Assembly: GCA_025361185.1 (NCBI GenBank)
Contig: JANYAR010000157.1
Coordinates: forward strand, 1 to 46,888
Reading direction: 5' to 3'
Length of the DNA: 46,888 nt
Source: Alphaproteobacteria bacterium
GTDB lineage: Bacteria; Pseudomonadota; Alphaproteobacteria; Micropepsales; Micropepsaceae
This document shows positions 36,117 to 44,759 of this stretch, piece by piece. The notes beneath the pieces were generated by a model, which did no database searches, had not been told where the DNA came from, and saw only the letters and a list, made by a program, of their open reading frames with translations. Within the stretch, counting starts at the first letter, position 1, and each line of letters opens with the position of its first letter. The position numbers were made by a program, and so were the translations under genes.

Positions 36117-38353
36117 TGGTTTCGGCCGGCTTTTTTTCAGGGCGCGCCTCAGCCCTCTGTCTTGCCGCGCTGTGCGCCTGCGCCCAGGTTCCCCTGGCGG
36201 CCCAGGCCGCGCAGTTGCGCGCGGGCGGCCTCAAAGCGCCCAGCAAAGACGACCCGATGCTGCTCGAGGCGGACGAGGTCGTCTATGACAGCGAGGCCAA
36301 GACCGTCTCGGCCGTCGGTCATGTCGAGATTACCGATGACGGGCGCATATTGCTGGCGGAACGCGTGGACTATGACCAGGCCAAGGACCAGGTCGCGGCG
36401 CGCGGCCATGTCAGCATCACCGACGACAAGGGCAATGTCGTCTTCGCCGATCATGTGGTGCTGACCGATCATCTGCGCGATGGCGCGCTTTCCGGGTTCG
36501 GCGCCCTGATCGGCAAGACCGGACGGCTGGCCGCCAGGAGCGCCCAGCGCATCAACGGCACGACCATACTCGCCCAGCACACCGCCTATTCGCCCTGCAA
36601 GATCTGCAACCAGCCCGGGCAGCGCACGCCGCTGTGGCAGGTCAAGGCCGAGCGGGTGGTCTATGACCAGACCAAGCATGAGGTGCGCTTCCACAGCGCC
36701 GTCGTCGAGGTTGAAGGCGTTCCGGTGGCCTGGCTGCCTACCGTTTCGGTGCCCGATCCGTCGGTGCGCTACGCCACGGGACTTCTGACACCGGAAGCCG
36801 GAAACTCCACCAAGATCGGCTATTTCACCCGCCTGCCGGTTTATATCGCGCTGTCCCAGACTCAGGACATGACGCTGGCGCCGATGATCACGACCCTGGG
36901 CGGGGAGGTGCTGGAGATGGAATACCGCGCCCGCTGGAACAATGGCGGGCTGTGGTTTCAGGGCAGCGGCGCCTACAATCCCGGTGGCGGATTGTCGGGC
37001 AGCCCCGGTGCGCAGACCTATGGCCACATCTTCGGATCGGGCCGCGAGAATTTCAGCGACAGCTGGCGGGCCGGGATCGATGTCCAGGCGACAAGCAACA
37101 GCGCCTATATGCGGTTCTACGACATTTCGTTCCTGGACCGGCTGGTCAACGACGTCTTTTTGGAAGGCACGCCGGGGCGCTCGCGCTTCTCGCTGGCGAG
37201 CTATTATTTCCAGGGACTGCGCTCCACCGATGTCACCGCGCGCATTCCCTTTGTCCTGCCCAGGCTGGAATTTTCCTACATCCCCCTCCACAAGGTGGCG
37301 GGCGGCTCCTTCCGCCTGGACCTCAGCGGCGTCGCCGTCGGACGCGACAATCAGCGCAACGACCAGCGCGGAACCGCGGAGGTGAACTGGAAAAGACCCT
37401 TTGTGTTCGGCAACGGCCAACTGTGGACAGTTGTGGCCGATGCCCGCGGCGACGCCTACCATTTCGACAATCCACGCTTTGGCCCGCCGGGCACCAGCGA
37501 CAGCATGCTGCGACGTGGCACCGCCTATGTGGGATTGGACTGGCGCTGGCCCTTTGTCGCCAATGGCAGCCCAGGCCATTCCTATATTCTGCAACCCATC
37601 GCGCAGCTGGTCGCCCAGCCCTATGGCGGCAATCCACGAGGCCTGCGGATCGAGGATTCCCAATCCTTTGAGTTCGACGACAACAATGTCTTCAGCTTCA
37701 ACCAGGTGCCAGGTTACGACCTGATCGAAAGCGGACCGCGCGCCAATCTCGGCGCCATGGCCGAGGCGATGTTTCCCGGCGGCAAGGTGGAAGCCCAGAT
37801 CGGCCAGACCTATCGCCTGAAGGCCGACCCGTTGTTCGCCGCTTTTTCCGGCAACCGGGGCGCATCGTCCGACGTGGTCGGCAGTTTTTCGGTCAAGTTC
37901 CCGCACCTGGATTTTACCGACCGTATCGACATGGATCGCGGCAACGGCACCATCCGGCGGCATGAAATTTATGTCACGGGCAGCTACGACCGTTCCTCGC
38001 TCCAGCTGAGCTACGTCCAGCTGCCGACGTCGGTCGCATCCCTGGGCCTGCCCCGCCGCGAGGAAATCAACGTCCAGGCCGACATCAATTTCTGGCGCAA
38101 TTGGCAGGTCTTTGCCGCCGCCCAGCGCGACCTGAGCAACAGCCAATTCCTCAACACCGAGTATGGCCTGGGCTATGAGGATGAATGCCTTGCCATTTCA
38201 CTGGCTTACCGCCGCAAATATATTTCCGACATTATCCAGGGTCTGCCCCCCTCAACATCGGTGATTCTGCGCTTCAACCTGAAGACCGGGGACAGCCCGA
38301 TCCAGCCTTTCAGCCTGTTCCCGCGAGACGTGTTTGCGCTGACTCATCCATGA
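36116..38353 (+). CDS. lptD: LPS-assembly protein LptD
   Basis: LptD is the outer membrane beta-barrel that, with LptE, inserts LPS into the outer leaflet. The 745-residue protein has a signal peptide (cleavage near AQAAQ, about 32), an N-terminal LptA/OstA-like domain (about 46-145), and a large C-terminal barrel with alternating hydrophobic and aromatic residues. A CxxC pair (C161, C164, in YSPCKICNQPGQ) lies between these parts and may take part in disulfide formation. No LptE gene is nearby. It overlaps lptG by one base. Confidence 0.95.
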   Translation: MVSAGFFSGRASALCLAALCACAQVPLAAQAAQLRAGGLKAPSKDDPMLLEADEVVYDSEAKTVSAVGHVEITDDGRILLAERVDYDQAKDQVAARGHVSITDDKGNVVFADHVVLTDHLRDGALSGFGALIGKTGRLAARSAQRINGTTILAQHTAYSPCKICNQPGQRTPLWQVKAERVVYDQTKHEVRFHSAVVEVEGVPVAWLPTVSVPDPSVRYATGLLTPEAGNSTKIGYFTRLPVYIALSQTQDMTLAPMITTLGGEVLEMEYRARWNNGGLWFQGSGAYNPGGGLSGSPGAQTYGHIFGSGRENFSDSWRAGIDVQATSNSAYMRFYDISFLDRLVNDVFLEGTPGRSRFSLASYYFQGLRSTDVTARIPFVLPRLEFSYIPLHKVAGGSFRLDLSGVAVGRDNQRNDQRGTAEVNWKRPFVFGNGQLWTVVADARGDAYHFDNPRFGPPGTSDSMLRRGTAYVGLDWRWPFVANGSPGHSYILQPIAQLVAQPYGGNPRGLRIEDSQSFEFDDNNVFSFNQVPGYDLIESGPRANLGAMAEAMFPGGKVEAQIGQTYRLKADPLFAAFSGNRGASSDVVGSFSVKFPHLDFTDRIDMDRGNGTIRRHEIYVTGSYDRSSLQLSYVQLPTSVASLGLPRREEINVQADINFWRNWQVFAAAQRDLSNSQFLNTEYGLGYEDECLAISLAYRRKYISDIIQGLPPSTSVILRFNLKTGDSPIQPFSLFPRDVFALTHP

Positions 38354-38370
38354 GGGTGAGGCCGAAAAAG

Positions 38371-38393
38371 CCAAGGCCCCGGTGGGGCTTTGG
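38371..38393 (+). terminator. Hairpin after lptD, possible weak terminator
   Basis: A ten-base stem with one G-T pair (CCAAGGCCCC at 38371-38380 with GGGGCTTTGG at 38384-38393) and a three-base loop lies 18 bases past the lptD stop. The T-run is short, so termination may be partial, with surA-pdxA-rsmA downstream partly dependent on readthrough. Confidence 0.5.
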
Positions 38394-38556
38394 TCCGGCC
38401 GAACCCTGAAAACCCCTGCTTTCCGGGCCGTTCCCTGCCCTTGACCCCCTGGCCATTGATCGGGCCGGGAAATTCCGTATTTTGGCGCAAGAGCTGGGGG
38501 GCTCGACGGAGCGCTATTGGGTTGCCCTCGCTTATGACCAAAGATCAAGTTTGACG

Positions 38557-40176
38557 ATGCGAATTGCCACCACCCTTTTGCTGGGCGCTGCCGTACTGGC
38601 TGGCGCGAGTGCCGTGAGCATTGCGCAGGGCGCCAGCCTCCGGCCATTGCCTGCCGTACCGCCGCTGAAGTCCCGCATGGGGCAGCAGGCCGCCATCGTT
38701 CCTGGCAAAGCGGCGCCCGCTGCTGCGGCGCCCCTGGCCGTTCAGCCGCTGGCGCAAGAGGCCGACAGTGCGCCCTCCGCCCAGGATGCGGCCACCGCGC
38801 CTCCCGACGCGTCTAGCCCTGACGCATCCTCGGACGGCGCCGCCAAACCGGATGTGCAGGAAGCCAAGAACAACAGCGCCAGCGTGGTCGACGCCACCAC
38901 CGACAAGCATGCCGACGATTCCAATTCCATCGTCGCCACGGTGAATGACGAATCCATTTCCGAATTCGAACTCAGGCAGCGCGTTGCGCTGTACCTGGCC
39001 CTGAACGGCATCAACCAGCAGCTGACCGCGGAGCAGCGCACGCGGATGCGCAACCAGATTCTGGAGGTGCTGGAAGCTGAGAAGGTCCAGCTGCAGGAAG
39101 CGGTGAAAAAGAAGATTACCGTCAGCCCTGTGGAAGTGGACAAACGCATCAACAGCATGATGCAGGACTATCACTTCACCATCCAGCAGCTGCGGCAGAA
39201 CCTGATCAATTCAGGCGCCAGCGAAGATGCGCTGCGCTCCCAGATCACGGCGTCCATCGCCTGGCAAAAGGCGGTTCAGGACGAATATAGCGACCGGGTG
39301 AACATCACGCCGGAAATGGTGGAGGTGGAGATGGCGCGCTATGCCGAAGGCGCCAACAAGCCTCACTATCACGTTCTGGAAATTTTCCTGCCCGTGGACA
39401 ATCCCGAGCTGGACCCCAAGGTCAAAAAAGACGCCGAGGAAGTCGAAACCCAACTGAAGCAGGGTGCGCCTTTCCAGGTGGTGGCGCGCCAATTCAGTCA
39501 GCACCCGTCTGCGGCGACCGGTGGCGACATGGGCTGGATCAATGACGGCCAGATGGCGCCGGAACTGAATGCCGCCCTGGCCAAAATGACCCTGGGCGCC
39601 ATCTCCGACCCGATCCGGTCCACCGGCGGCTATTACATATTGGGACTGCGCGAGCGCCAGGAACCGCTGGGCACCAAGATCGCCGACGTGCCGACTGGCC
39701 CCTCCGGTCCGGCGGGCACCCTGCCGCTGGCGCGCCTGCTGTTTCCGGTCAATCCCGGGACCCCCAAGCCGCAGCTGGAAGAAATCTTCAAAGTCGCGTC
39801 CCAAATTCAACAGCACTATGCCGGCTGCGACCAGCTCGACGAGCTGCACGCCAAGATGTCCGGATCGGTTTATATGAGCCTGGGTGACGCCAAACTCGCC
39901 GAGCTCAGCCCGCAAATCCAGGAAGCGATGAAGAACACCCGTCCCGGCGAGGCGGCCATGCCATTCATGTCGGAGGCCGGCGTCGAGCTGATCGGGCGCT
40001 GTGACAAGCACATCGAGGTCAAGACGGCCTATGTCATGCCCACCCGCCAGCAGATTGAAGATCAGCTGTTCCAGAGCCAGATTGCTGCCTTGGCGCGGCG
40101 CTATCTGCGCGACCTGAAGCGCGACGCCAATGTCCAGGTGCGCGACGACAGCAAGCCCGATGCCCTCATTCGCTGA
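38557..40176 (+). CDS. surA: Periplasmic chaperone / peptidyl-prolyl isomerase SurA
   Basis: SurA escorts outer membrane proteins, including LptD, across the periplasm. The 539-residue protein has a signal peptide (MRIATTLLLGAAVLAGASAV, cleaved near AQG). A roughly 95-residue Ala/Pro/Asp-rich linker follows (about 27-124), then the SurA N domain (VATVNDESISEFELRQRVAL from 126) and one parvulin domain (about 268-367). E. coli SurA has two parvulin domains and no such linker. The ATG at 38557 gives the signal peptide; a longer frame to 38482 is rejected. The pdxA start lies inside its end. Confidence 0.92.
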   Translation: MRIATTLLLGAAVLAGASAVSIAQGASLRPLPAVPPLKSRMGQQAAIVPGKAAPAAAAPLAVQPLAQEADSAPSAQDAATAPPDASSPDASSDGAAKPDVQEAKNNSASVVDATTDKHADDSNSIVATVNDESISEFELRQRVALYLALNGINQQLTAEQRTRMRNQILEVLEAEKVQLQEAVKKKITVSPVEVDKRINSMMQDYHFTIQQLRQNLINSGASEDALRSQITASIAWQKAVQDEYSDRVNITPEMVEVEMARYAEGANKPHYHVLEIFLPVDNPELDPKVKKDAEEVETQLKQGAPFQVVARQFSQHPSAATGGDMGWINDGQMAPELNAALAKMTLGAISDPIRSTGGYYILGLRERQEPLGTKIADVPTGPSGPAGTLPLARLLFPVNPGTPKPQLEEIFKVASQIQQHYAGCDQLDELHAKMSGSVYMSLGDAKLAELSPQIQEAMKNTRPGEAAMPFMSEAGVELIGRCDKHIEVKTAYVMPTRQQIEDQLFQSQIAALARRYLRDLKRDANVQVRDDSKPDALIR

Positions 40177-41134
40177 AAGCGAATCTCAAACAAAGCCCGG
40201 TAAGGCTGGGCCTGAAGCACCAATCCTGATTACGATGGGCGAACCGTCCGGCATAGGTCCGGAAGTCGCGCTCGCCGCGTTCACTCGCTTTGACGGCAAG
40301 GTTGGCAGGCATCCCCTCAAGCTGGTGGGCGATAGCGCGGTCTTTGCATCTCACAAAGGCTCGCTGATCCCCACCAAAGCGCGGGTTACGGCCGCGCCGG
40401 GACGACCGGACAGCACCAACGCCGCGGCGGTCATCGAAGCCATCGAAATCGCGGTCCAGGCCTGTGTGGCGGGCAAGGCGGCCGCGCTGGTCACCGCGCC
40501 TATTCACAAGGCGGTGCTGCATGCGGCCGGTTTTGGCTTTCCCGGCCACACCGAATTCCTGGCCCATCTGACCGGCGCACGCCGCGCGGTCATGATGCTG
40601 GCCAGCGACAAATTGCGGGTGGTGCCGCTGACCATCCATATGCCCATCGCCGAGGTGCCCAAGGCGATCAGCAAGCAGGCCATATTCGACACCGGCGAGA
40701 TCATCCTGACGGCGCTGCGCCGCGATTTCGGCATTCTCAATCCGCGCCTGGCGGTGGCGGGACTGAACCCCCATGCCGGCGAAGACGGCATGCTGGGCGC
40801 CGAGGATGGATCGGTGATCGCGCCGGCCATTGCCGCGCTGGCGGCGCGGGGCTTTCATGTGCGCGGGCCGCTGTCAGCCGATACCCTGTTCCATGAAGAA
40901 GCGCGCAAGAGTTATGACGCGGCGCTGTGCATGTATCACGATCAGGCGCTGATCCCGATCAAGAGTCTGAGCTTCTGGGATGGGGTGAATGTGACCTTGG
41001 GACTGCCGATCGTGCGCACCTCGCCCGATCACGGCACCGCGTTGGACATCGCGGGCACCGCAAAGGCCGATGCCCGCAGCATGATCGCGGCGGTGCGGAT
41101 GGCGGCGGACATGGCAGATGCCAGACTCAAATAA
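40160..41134 (+). CDS. pdxA: 4-hydroxythreonine-4-phosphate dehydrogenase
   Basis: PdxA oxidises 4-phosphohydroxy-L-threonine in the DXP-dependent route to pyridoxal phosphate. The 324-residue protein has [38 protein letters not shown] (metal His), and [12 protein letters not shown]. The start is uncertain: 40160 (used here) and 40130 both lie inside surA and lack a clear ribosome-binding site, so coupling to surA is likely. It overlaps rsmA by 17 bases. The surA-pdxA-rsmA order is strongly conserved in proteobacteria. Confidence 0.95.
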   Translation: MPSFAESESQTKPGKAGPEAPILITMGEPSGIGPEVALAAFTRFDGKVGRHPLKLVGDSAVFASHKGSLIPTKARVTAAPGRPDSTNAAAVIEAIEIAVQACVAGKAAALVTAPIHKAVLHAAGFGFPGHTEFLAHLTGARRAVMMLASDKLRVVPLTIHMPIAEVPKAISKQAIFDTGEIILTALRRDFGILNPRLAVAGLNPHAGEDGMLGAEDGSVIAPAIAALAARGFHVRGPLSADTLFHEEARKSYDAALCMYHDQALIPIKSLSFWDGVNVTLGLPIVRTSPDHGTALDIAGTAKADARSMIAAVRMAADMADARLK

Positions 41135-41966
41135 AAGAGGACCAGATAAATTACCGCCGCTGCGCGATGTGATTGCCGCCAATGGCCTGTCACCCAAGAA
41201 ATCGCTGGGCCAGAATTTCCTGTTCGATCTGAACCTCACCCGTAAGATCTCGCGCGCGGCGGGCGCCGGCGACGGTGGAACATTCTATGAGGTTGGTCCC
41301 GGTCCCGGCGGGCTGACCCGCGCGCTTCTATCGGAAGGCGCGGGCAAGGTCATCGCGGTAGAGCGCGATGGGCGCTGCCTGCCGGCGCTGGAGCAGATCG
41401 CCGCCGCCTGGCCCGGCAGACTGGAGGTGATCTCCGCCGACGCGCTGAAACTGGACGAAGCGGCGATTTTGCCGCGCGGCGTACGGATCGCCGCCAACCT
41501 GCCCTACAATGTCGGCACCGCGCTGCTGATCAAATGGCTGACCACGCCGCAATGGCCGCCGCGCTGGGCAAGCCTGACCCTGATGTTCCAGAAGGAAGTG
41601 GCGCAGCGCATCACCGCGGCGCCCGGCGGCGAACATTATGGACGCCTGTCAGTGCTGGCCCAGTGGCGCTGCACGGCGAAGATCCTGTTCGACGTCAATC
41701 GCGGCGCCTTCGTGCCGCCGCCATCCGTCACCTCCGCCATTGTTCGGCTGGAGCCACGCGCACAGCCTTTGGCGCCCGCCGAACTTTCCGATCTGGAAAA
41801 AATCACCGCGGCCGCCTTTGGCCAGCGCCGCAAGATGCTGCGTCAAAGCCTGAAACCCCTGGGCGGCGAAGCGCTACTGGAAAAGGCAGGCATCGATCCG
41901 ACGGCGCGGCCGGAAGACTTGAAGATCACCGATTTCGCCGCTCTTGCGCGTGCGTTTCACCATTAG
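41118..41966 (+). CDS. rsmA: 16S rRNA dimethyladenosine transferase RsmA/KsgA
   Basis: RsmA methylates two adjacent adenines (A1518 and A1519 in E. coli numbering) near the 3' end of 16S rRNA. The 282-residue protein has SLGQNFLFD, the SAM-binding motif [14 protein letters not shown], the catalytic NLPYN, and the C-terminal helical domain. Length is normal. It starts 17 bases inside pdxA. It converges with gmk, with a 98-base gap filled by the structured repeat copy B. Confidence 0.97.
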   Translation: MPDSNKRGPDKLPPLRDVIAANGLSPKKSLGQNFLFDLNLTRKISRAAGAGDGGTFYEVGPGPGGLTRALLSEGAGKVIAVERDGRCLPALEQIAAAWPGRLEVISADALKLDEAAILPRGVRIAANLPYNVGTALLIKWLTTPQWPPRWASLTLMFQKEVAQRITAAPGGEHYGRLSVLAQWRCTAKILFDVNRGAFVPPPSVTSAIVRLEPRAQPLAPAELSDLEKITAAAFGQRRKMLRQSLKPLGGEALLEKAGIDPTARPEDLKITDFAALARAFHH

Positions 41967-41969
41967 CAG

Positions 41970-42067
41970 TAGCGAGGATTTTTGCGACGTGGGCAGGAGG
42001 CCGCACGGAGCGTACACAAAGTACGTGAGTACGGCCGACAAACCCACGGCGCAAAAAGACTGCGCTA
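41970..42067. repeat. Structured repeat, copy B (between convergent rsmA and gmk)
   Basis: Nested stems, from outside in: TAGCG/CGCTA (41970-41974 with 42063-42067), TTTTTGCG/CGCAAAAA (41979-41986 with 42050-42057), GTGGG/CCCAC, GGCCG/CGGCC, and a central CGTAC-ACAAA-GTACG hairpin flanked by GGAG and TGAG. Its right end includes the gmk stop codon. Layout and flanking islands match copy A at 17141-17239, with compensating differences in the stems. T-runs outside the second stem on both strands suggest a bidirectional terminator-like element. Confidence 0.82.
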
Positions 42068-42712
42068 GTCTTCGCGCATCAGTTTTTGCACGAACTTTGC
42101 CAAGCCGGGCTGGCGCGCGCGGCGGCTGCGCTCGACCCGCAGGATTTCCTCCAGCTTGCCCATGGCGTGCTGAATGTCATCGTTCATGAGCAGATAATCA
42201 TATTCGGCCCAATGGCTCAGTTCATCGCTGGCCTTGGCCATCCGCTGGCGCACCACGTCCTCCGAATCCTGCGCCCTGATCCTGAGCCGCCGTTCCAACT
42301 CGGCCTTGGACGGCGGCACCACGAACACGCTGGCGAGATCGTCGCGTACCTGCTGCTTCAATTGCTGGGTACCCTGCCAGTCGATATCGAACAGCACGTC
42401 TTTGCCTGATTCCAGCGCCGCCATCACCGGCCCTCGCGGGGTACCGTATTTGTTGCCAAATACCACGGCGTGCTCGAGAAACTCGCCCGCGGCGACCATG
42501 GCATCGAATTTTTCAGGCGTGACAAAAAAATAGTCCTGACCGTCAATTTCATTGGGCCGCGAAGGCCGCGTGGTCGCGGACACGCTCATGACAATGTCAG
42601 AGTCGCTCTGAAGCAACCGGCGCGACAAAGTCGTCTTGCCTGCGCCCGAAGGCGATGACAGGACCAGCATCAGGCCCCGGCGCTGGACGTTATGATTGGA
42701 AGATTGGGTCAT
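42065..42712 (-). CDS. gmk: Guanylate kinase
   Basis: Gmk phosphorylates GMP to GDP. The 215-residue protein has the P-loop SSPSGAGKTTLS (about 19-30), SATTRPSRPNEIDGQDYFFV, and the GMP-binding segment FLEHAVVFGNKYGTP. A short N-terminal extension (MTQSSNHNVQRRG) precedes the core. It overlaps yicC by four bases (ATGA). It is the last gene of the leftward fabG-acpP-fabF-mltG-yicC-gmk series. Confidence 0.97.
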   Translation of the reverse strand: MTQSSNHNVQRRGLMLVLSSPSGAGKTTLSRRLLQSDSDIVMSVSATTRPSRPNEIDGQDYFFVTPEKFDAMVAAGEFLEHAVVFGNKYGTPRGPVMAALESGKDVLFDIDWQGTQQLKQQVRDDLASVFVVPPSKAELERRLRIRAQDSEDVVRQRMAKASDELSHWAEYDYLLMNDDIQHAMGKLEEILRVERSRRARQPGLAKFVQKLMRED

Positions 42713-43599
42713 TCGACATTCTGGGCCTGTTCGCGGAACTGATCGATCACCGCCTTAAGGGCGAGACCGGTGCGGGTCAACGCGATATCGGTGGATTTGG
42801 AGCACAAGGTATTGGCTTCGCGGTTGAATTCCTGGGCCAGGAAATCCAGCTTGCGGCCCACCCCCTTGGCCGACGCGATCAGGGCGCGGGCATCCTGGAC
42901 ATGGGCGCCCAGCCGGTCCAGCTCCTCGCGGACATCGGCTTTCAACGCCAGCAGCGCCATTTCCTGGGCGAGCCTGTCTTCGGAGAGCGAAACCCCGCCC
43001 AGCAATTCTTTGATCTGCGCGTCCAGCCGGGCGCGCAGGGCGCTGGGCTGGGTCGCCGCAAGCCGGCCGGCTTCACCCACCAACCGTTCTATGTCGTCGA
43101 TCTGCGCGCCGAGCAGGGCCGCCAGCTTGGCGCCTTCGCCGCACCGTTCTTTCACCAGCCTGTCAAAAACCGCGGCCAGGCTTTCCAGGATGGCGGCATC
43201 GCGGTGCCCCCGCGTGACCGGGTCGGACGAAACCGCGGGCTCGTCAGACACAATCACGCCTTTGAGCGCCAGCAATCCATCCACGCGCGCCGGCGCCAGG
43301 CCGGTCTCGGCCGCGACTTCGCGCGCGATCCTGACGGCGGCGGCAAGAGCTGCGGCATCCACGACCAGGCCCCGTTCGGTGTCGCGCGGCTCAACGGTGA
43401 GGGAAACCTGGAAAGCCCCGCGCAGGAATCGCTCGCCGGCGAGCACGCGCGCCGGCGGTTCCAGACCATCAAAGCCGGGCGGCGTGCGCAGCCGCATGTC
43501 CAGGCTGCGGCTGTTGACGCTCTTGGCTTCCCAGCGCCAGCGCAGCCCCTCATGGCTGCCCGCGCTTTCGGCAAAACCGGTCATGCTGGCAAAGGTCAT
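42709..43599 (-). CDS. yicC: YicC family protein (putative endoribonuclease)
   Basis: YicC proteins have been linked to RNA cleavage and small-RNA turnover in E. coli and are often next to gmk. The 296-residue protein starts MTFASMTGFAESAGSHEGL, the family hallmark MTGF near the start, followed by WEAKSVNSRSLDMRLRTPPG, and the C-terminal LDFLAQEFNREANTLCSKS. Length is normal. It is translationally coupled to gmk by an ATGA overlap. Confidence 0.94.
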   Translation of the reverse strand: MTFASMTGFAESAGSHEGLRWRWEAKSVNSRSLDMRLRTPPGFDGLEPPARVLAGERFLRGAFQVSLTVEPRDTERGLVVDAAALAAAVRIAREVAAETGLAPARVDGLLALKGVIVSDEPAVSSDPVTRGHRDAAILESLAAVFDRLVKERCGEGAKLAALLGAQIDDIERLVGEAGRLAATQPSALRARLDAQIKELLGGVSLSEDRLAQEMALLALKADVREELDRLGAHVQDARALIASAKGVGRKLDFLAQEFNREANTLCSKSTDIALTRTGLALKAVIDQFREQAQNVE

Positions 43600-43664
43600 G
43601 TTGCTGCTCCGAAGACTTAAAATCTAGCGCGCGGGACAAGCATCTGTCACCTGCGCCCGCACGC

Positions 43665-44759
43665 TCAATGACGCACTATAGCCTTCTTGCGCCGCGCGGC
43701 GGGCGGCAGCTTGGGCAAACTGGGGTCCAGAACCGTGACCGTGGTACCGTCGGCGCGTCCATTGACTTCAACCTGCCGGCTTTCGGGAGGCGCCGCCTGG
43801 CGCTCGAAGGCGCGATAGGCCGCGACATTGCGGGCCTGCTCGGAGATGGTGGCGGCAAAGACGTGGCCGCCATGGCCGGTGGCGACGAAGAACAGATCGT
43901 CGCTTGCTTGCGGATCGAGCACGGCGGTGATGGCATCCTTGCCGGGATTACAGATCGGCCCCGGCGGCAAGCCCGCGATCACATAGGTATTAAACGGCGT
44001 GGCGCGGTCGAGTTCGCTTTGGCGGATGCCGCGGCCCAGCGCATAGCCCCGGGTCAATCCGTAAATAACGGTGGGGTCGGTCTGCAGGCGCATGCCGACC
44101 TTGAGCCGGTTGACGAACACCGAGGCGATATGGCGGCGCTCGTCCGGCAAGGAGGTTTCCTTTTCCACGATCGAGGCCAAAATCACGGCCTCGCGCATGG
44201 TGCGCAAGGGCAGCCCCTGCGCGCGGCCGGGCCACAATTGATCCAGATGGGCTTTCTGCGCCCCCGCCATCTTGTTCAGCAGACCAGCGCGGGTCTCGCC
44301 GCGGGTGAAGAGATAGGTTTCCGGCAGCAAACTGCCTTCCTGCGGCACCGGGCCGGCATCGCCCACCAGGACGGGATCGGCTTGCACCAGCTTCCAGATC
44401 ATCTCGCTGGTCAAGCCTTCGGCGGCGGTGAATTTGTGCTGGATCGACTTGCCGTCCACCAGGATTTTGGCAACGGCTGCCATGGAAGTTCCAGAGGGAA
44501 TGGCATATTCGCCCGCCTTGATCTTGCTGGCCAGTCCGCGCAGCCGCAGATCGAATTCAAACACCAGGCCTAACCTCACCACGCCCTGACGCTCGAGAAG
44601 CTGCGCGACCGCATGCGTGCGGGAACCCGGCGCGATCAGGACGACGGTTTGCGTGTCCCTGACGGCGGGCGGTCCGGAGGCATCCCAGGCAGCATTGGCC
44701 CATTCCACAACCCCGGCGGCAATGGCCACAAGGATCACCAGGACGAGAGCAATCCGCAT
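43665..44759 (-). CDS. mltG: Endolytic murein transglycosylase MltG
   Basis: MltG cuts nascent glycan strands and is thought to set peptidoglycan strand length. The 364-residue protein has an N-terminal membrane helix (ALVLVILVAIAAGVVEW), a LysM-like part, and the YceG/MltG catalytic domain with E199 in ASIVEKET; YLFTRGET and NTYVIAGLPPGPICNPG are further family motifs. The C-terminal tail is basic and Pro-rich. It overlaps the fabF stop by one base (TGATG). Confidence 0.95.
   Translation of the reverse strand: MRIALVLVILVAIAAGVVEWANAAWDASGPPAVRDTQTVVLIAPGSRTHAVAQLLERQGVVRLGLVFEFDLRLRGLASKIKAGEYAIPSGTSMAAVAKILVDGKSIQHKFTAAEGLTSEMIWKLVQADPVLVGDAGPVPQEGSLLPETYLFTRGETRAGLLNKMAGAQKAHLDQLWPGRAQGLPLRTMREAVILASIVEKETSLPDERRHIASVFVNRLKVGMRLQTDPTVIYGLTRGYALGRGIRQSELDRATPFNTYVIAGLPPGPICNPGKDAITAVLDPQASDDLFFVATGHGGHVFAATISEQARNVAAYRAFERQAAPPESRQVEVNGRADGTTVTVLDPSLPKLPPAARRKKAIVRH

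Noticed and set aside
36149-38146. Long leftward open frame (665 codons) over lptD
   Set aside because: It is antisense to a complete lptD gene and has no recognisable domain.
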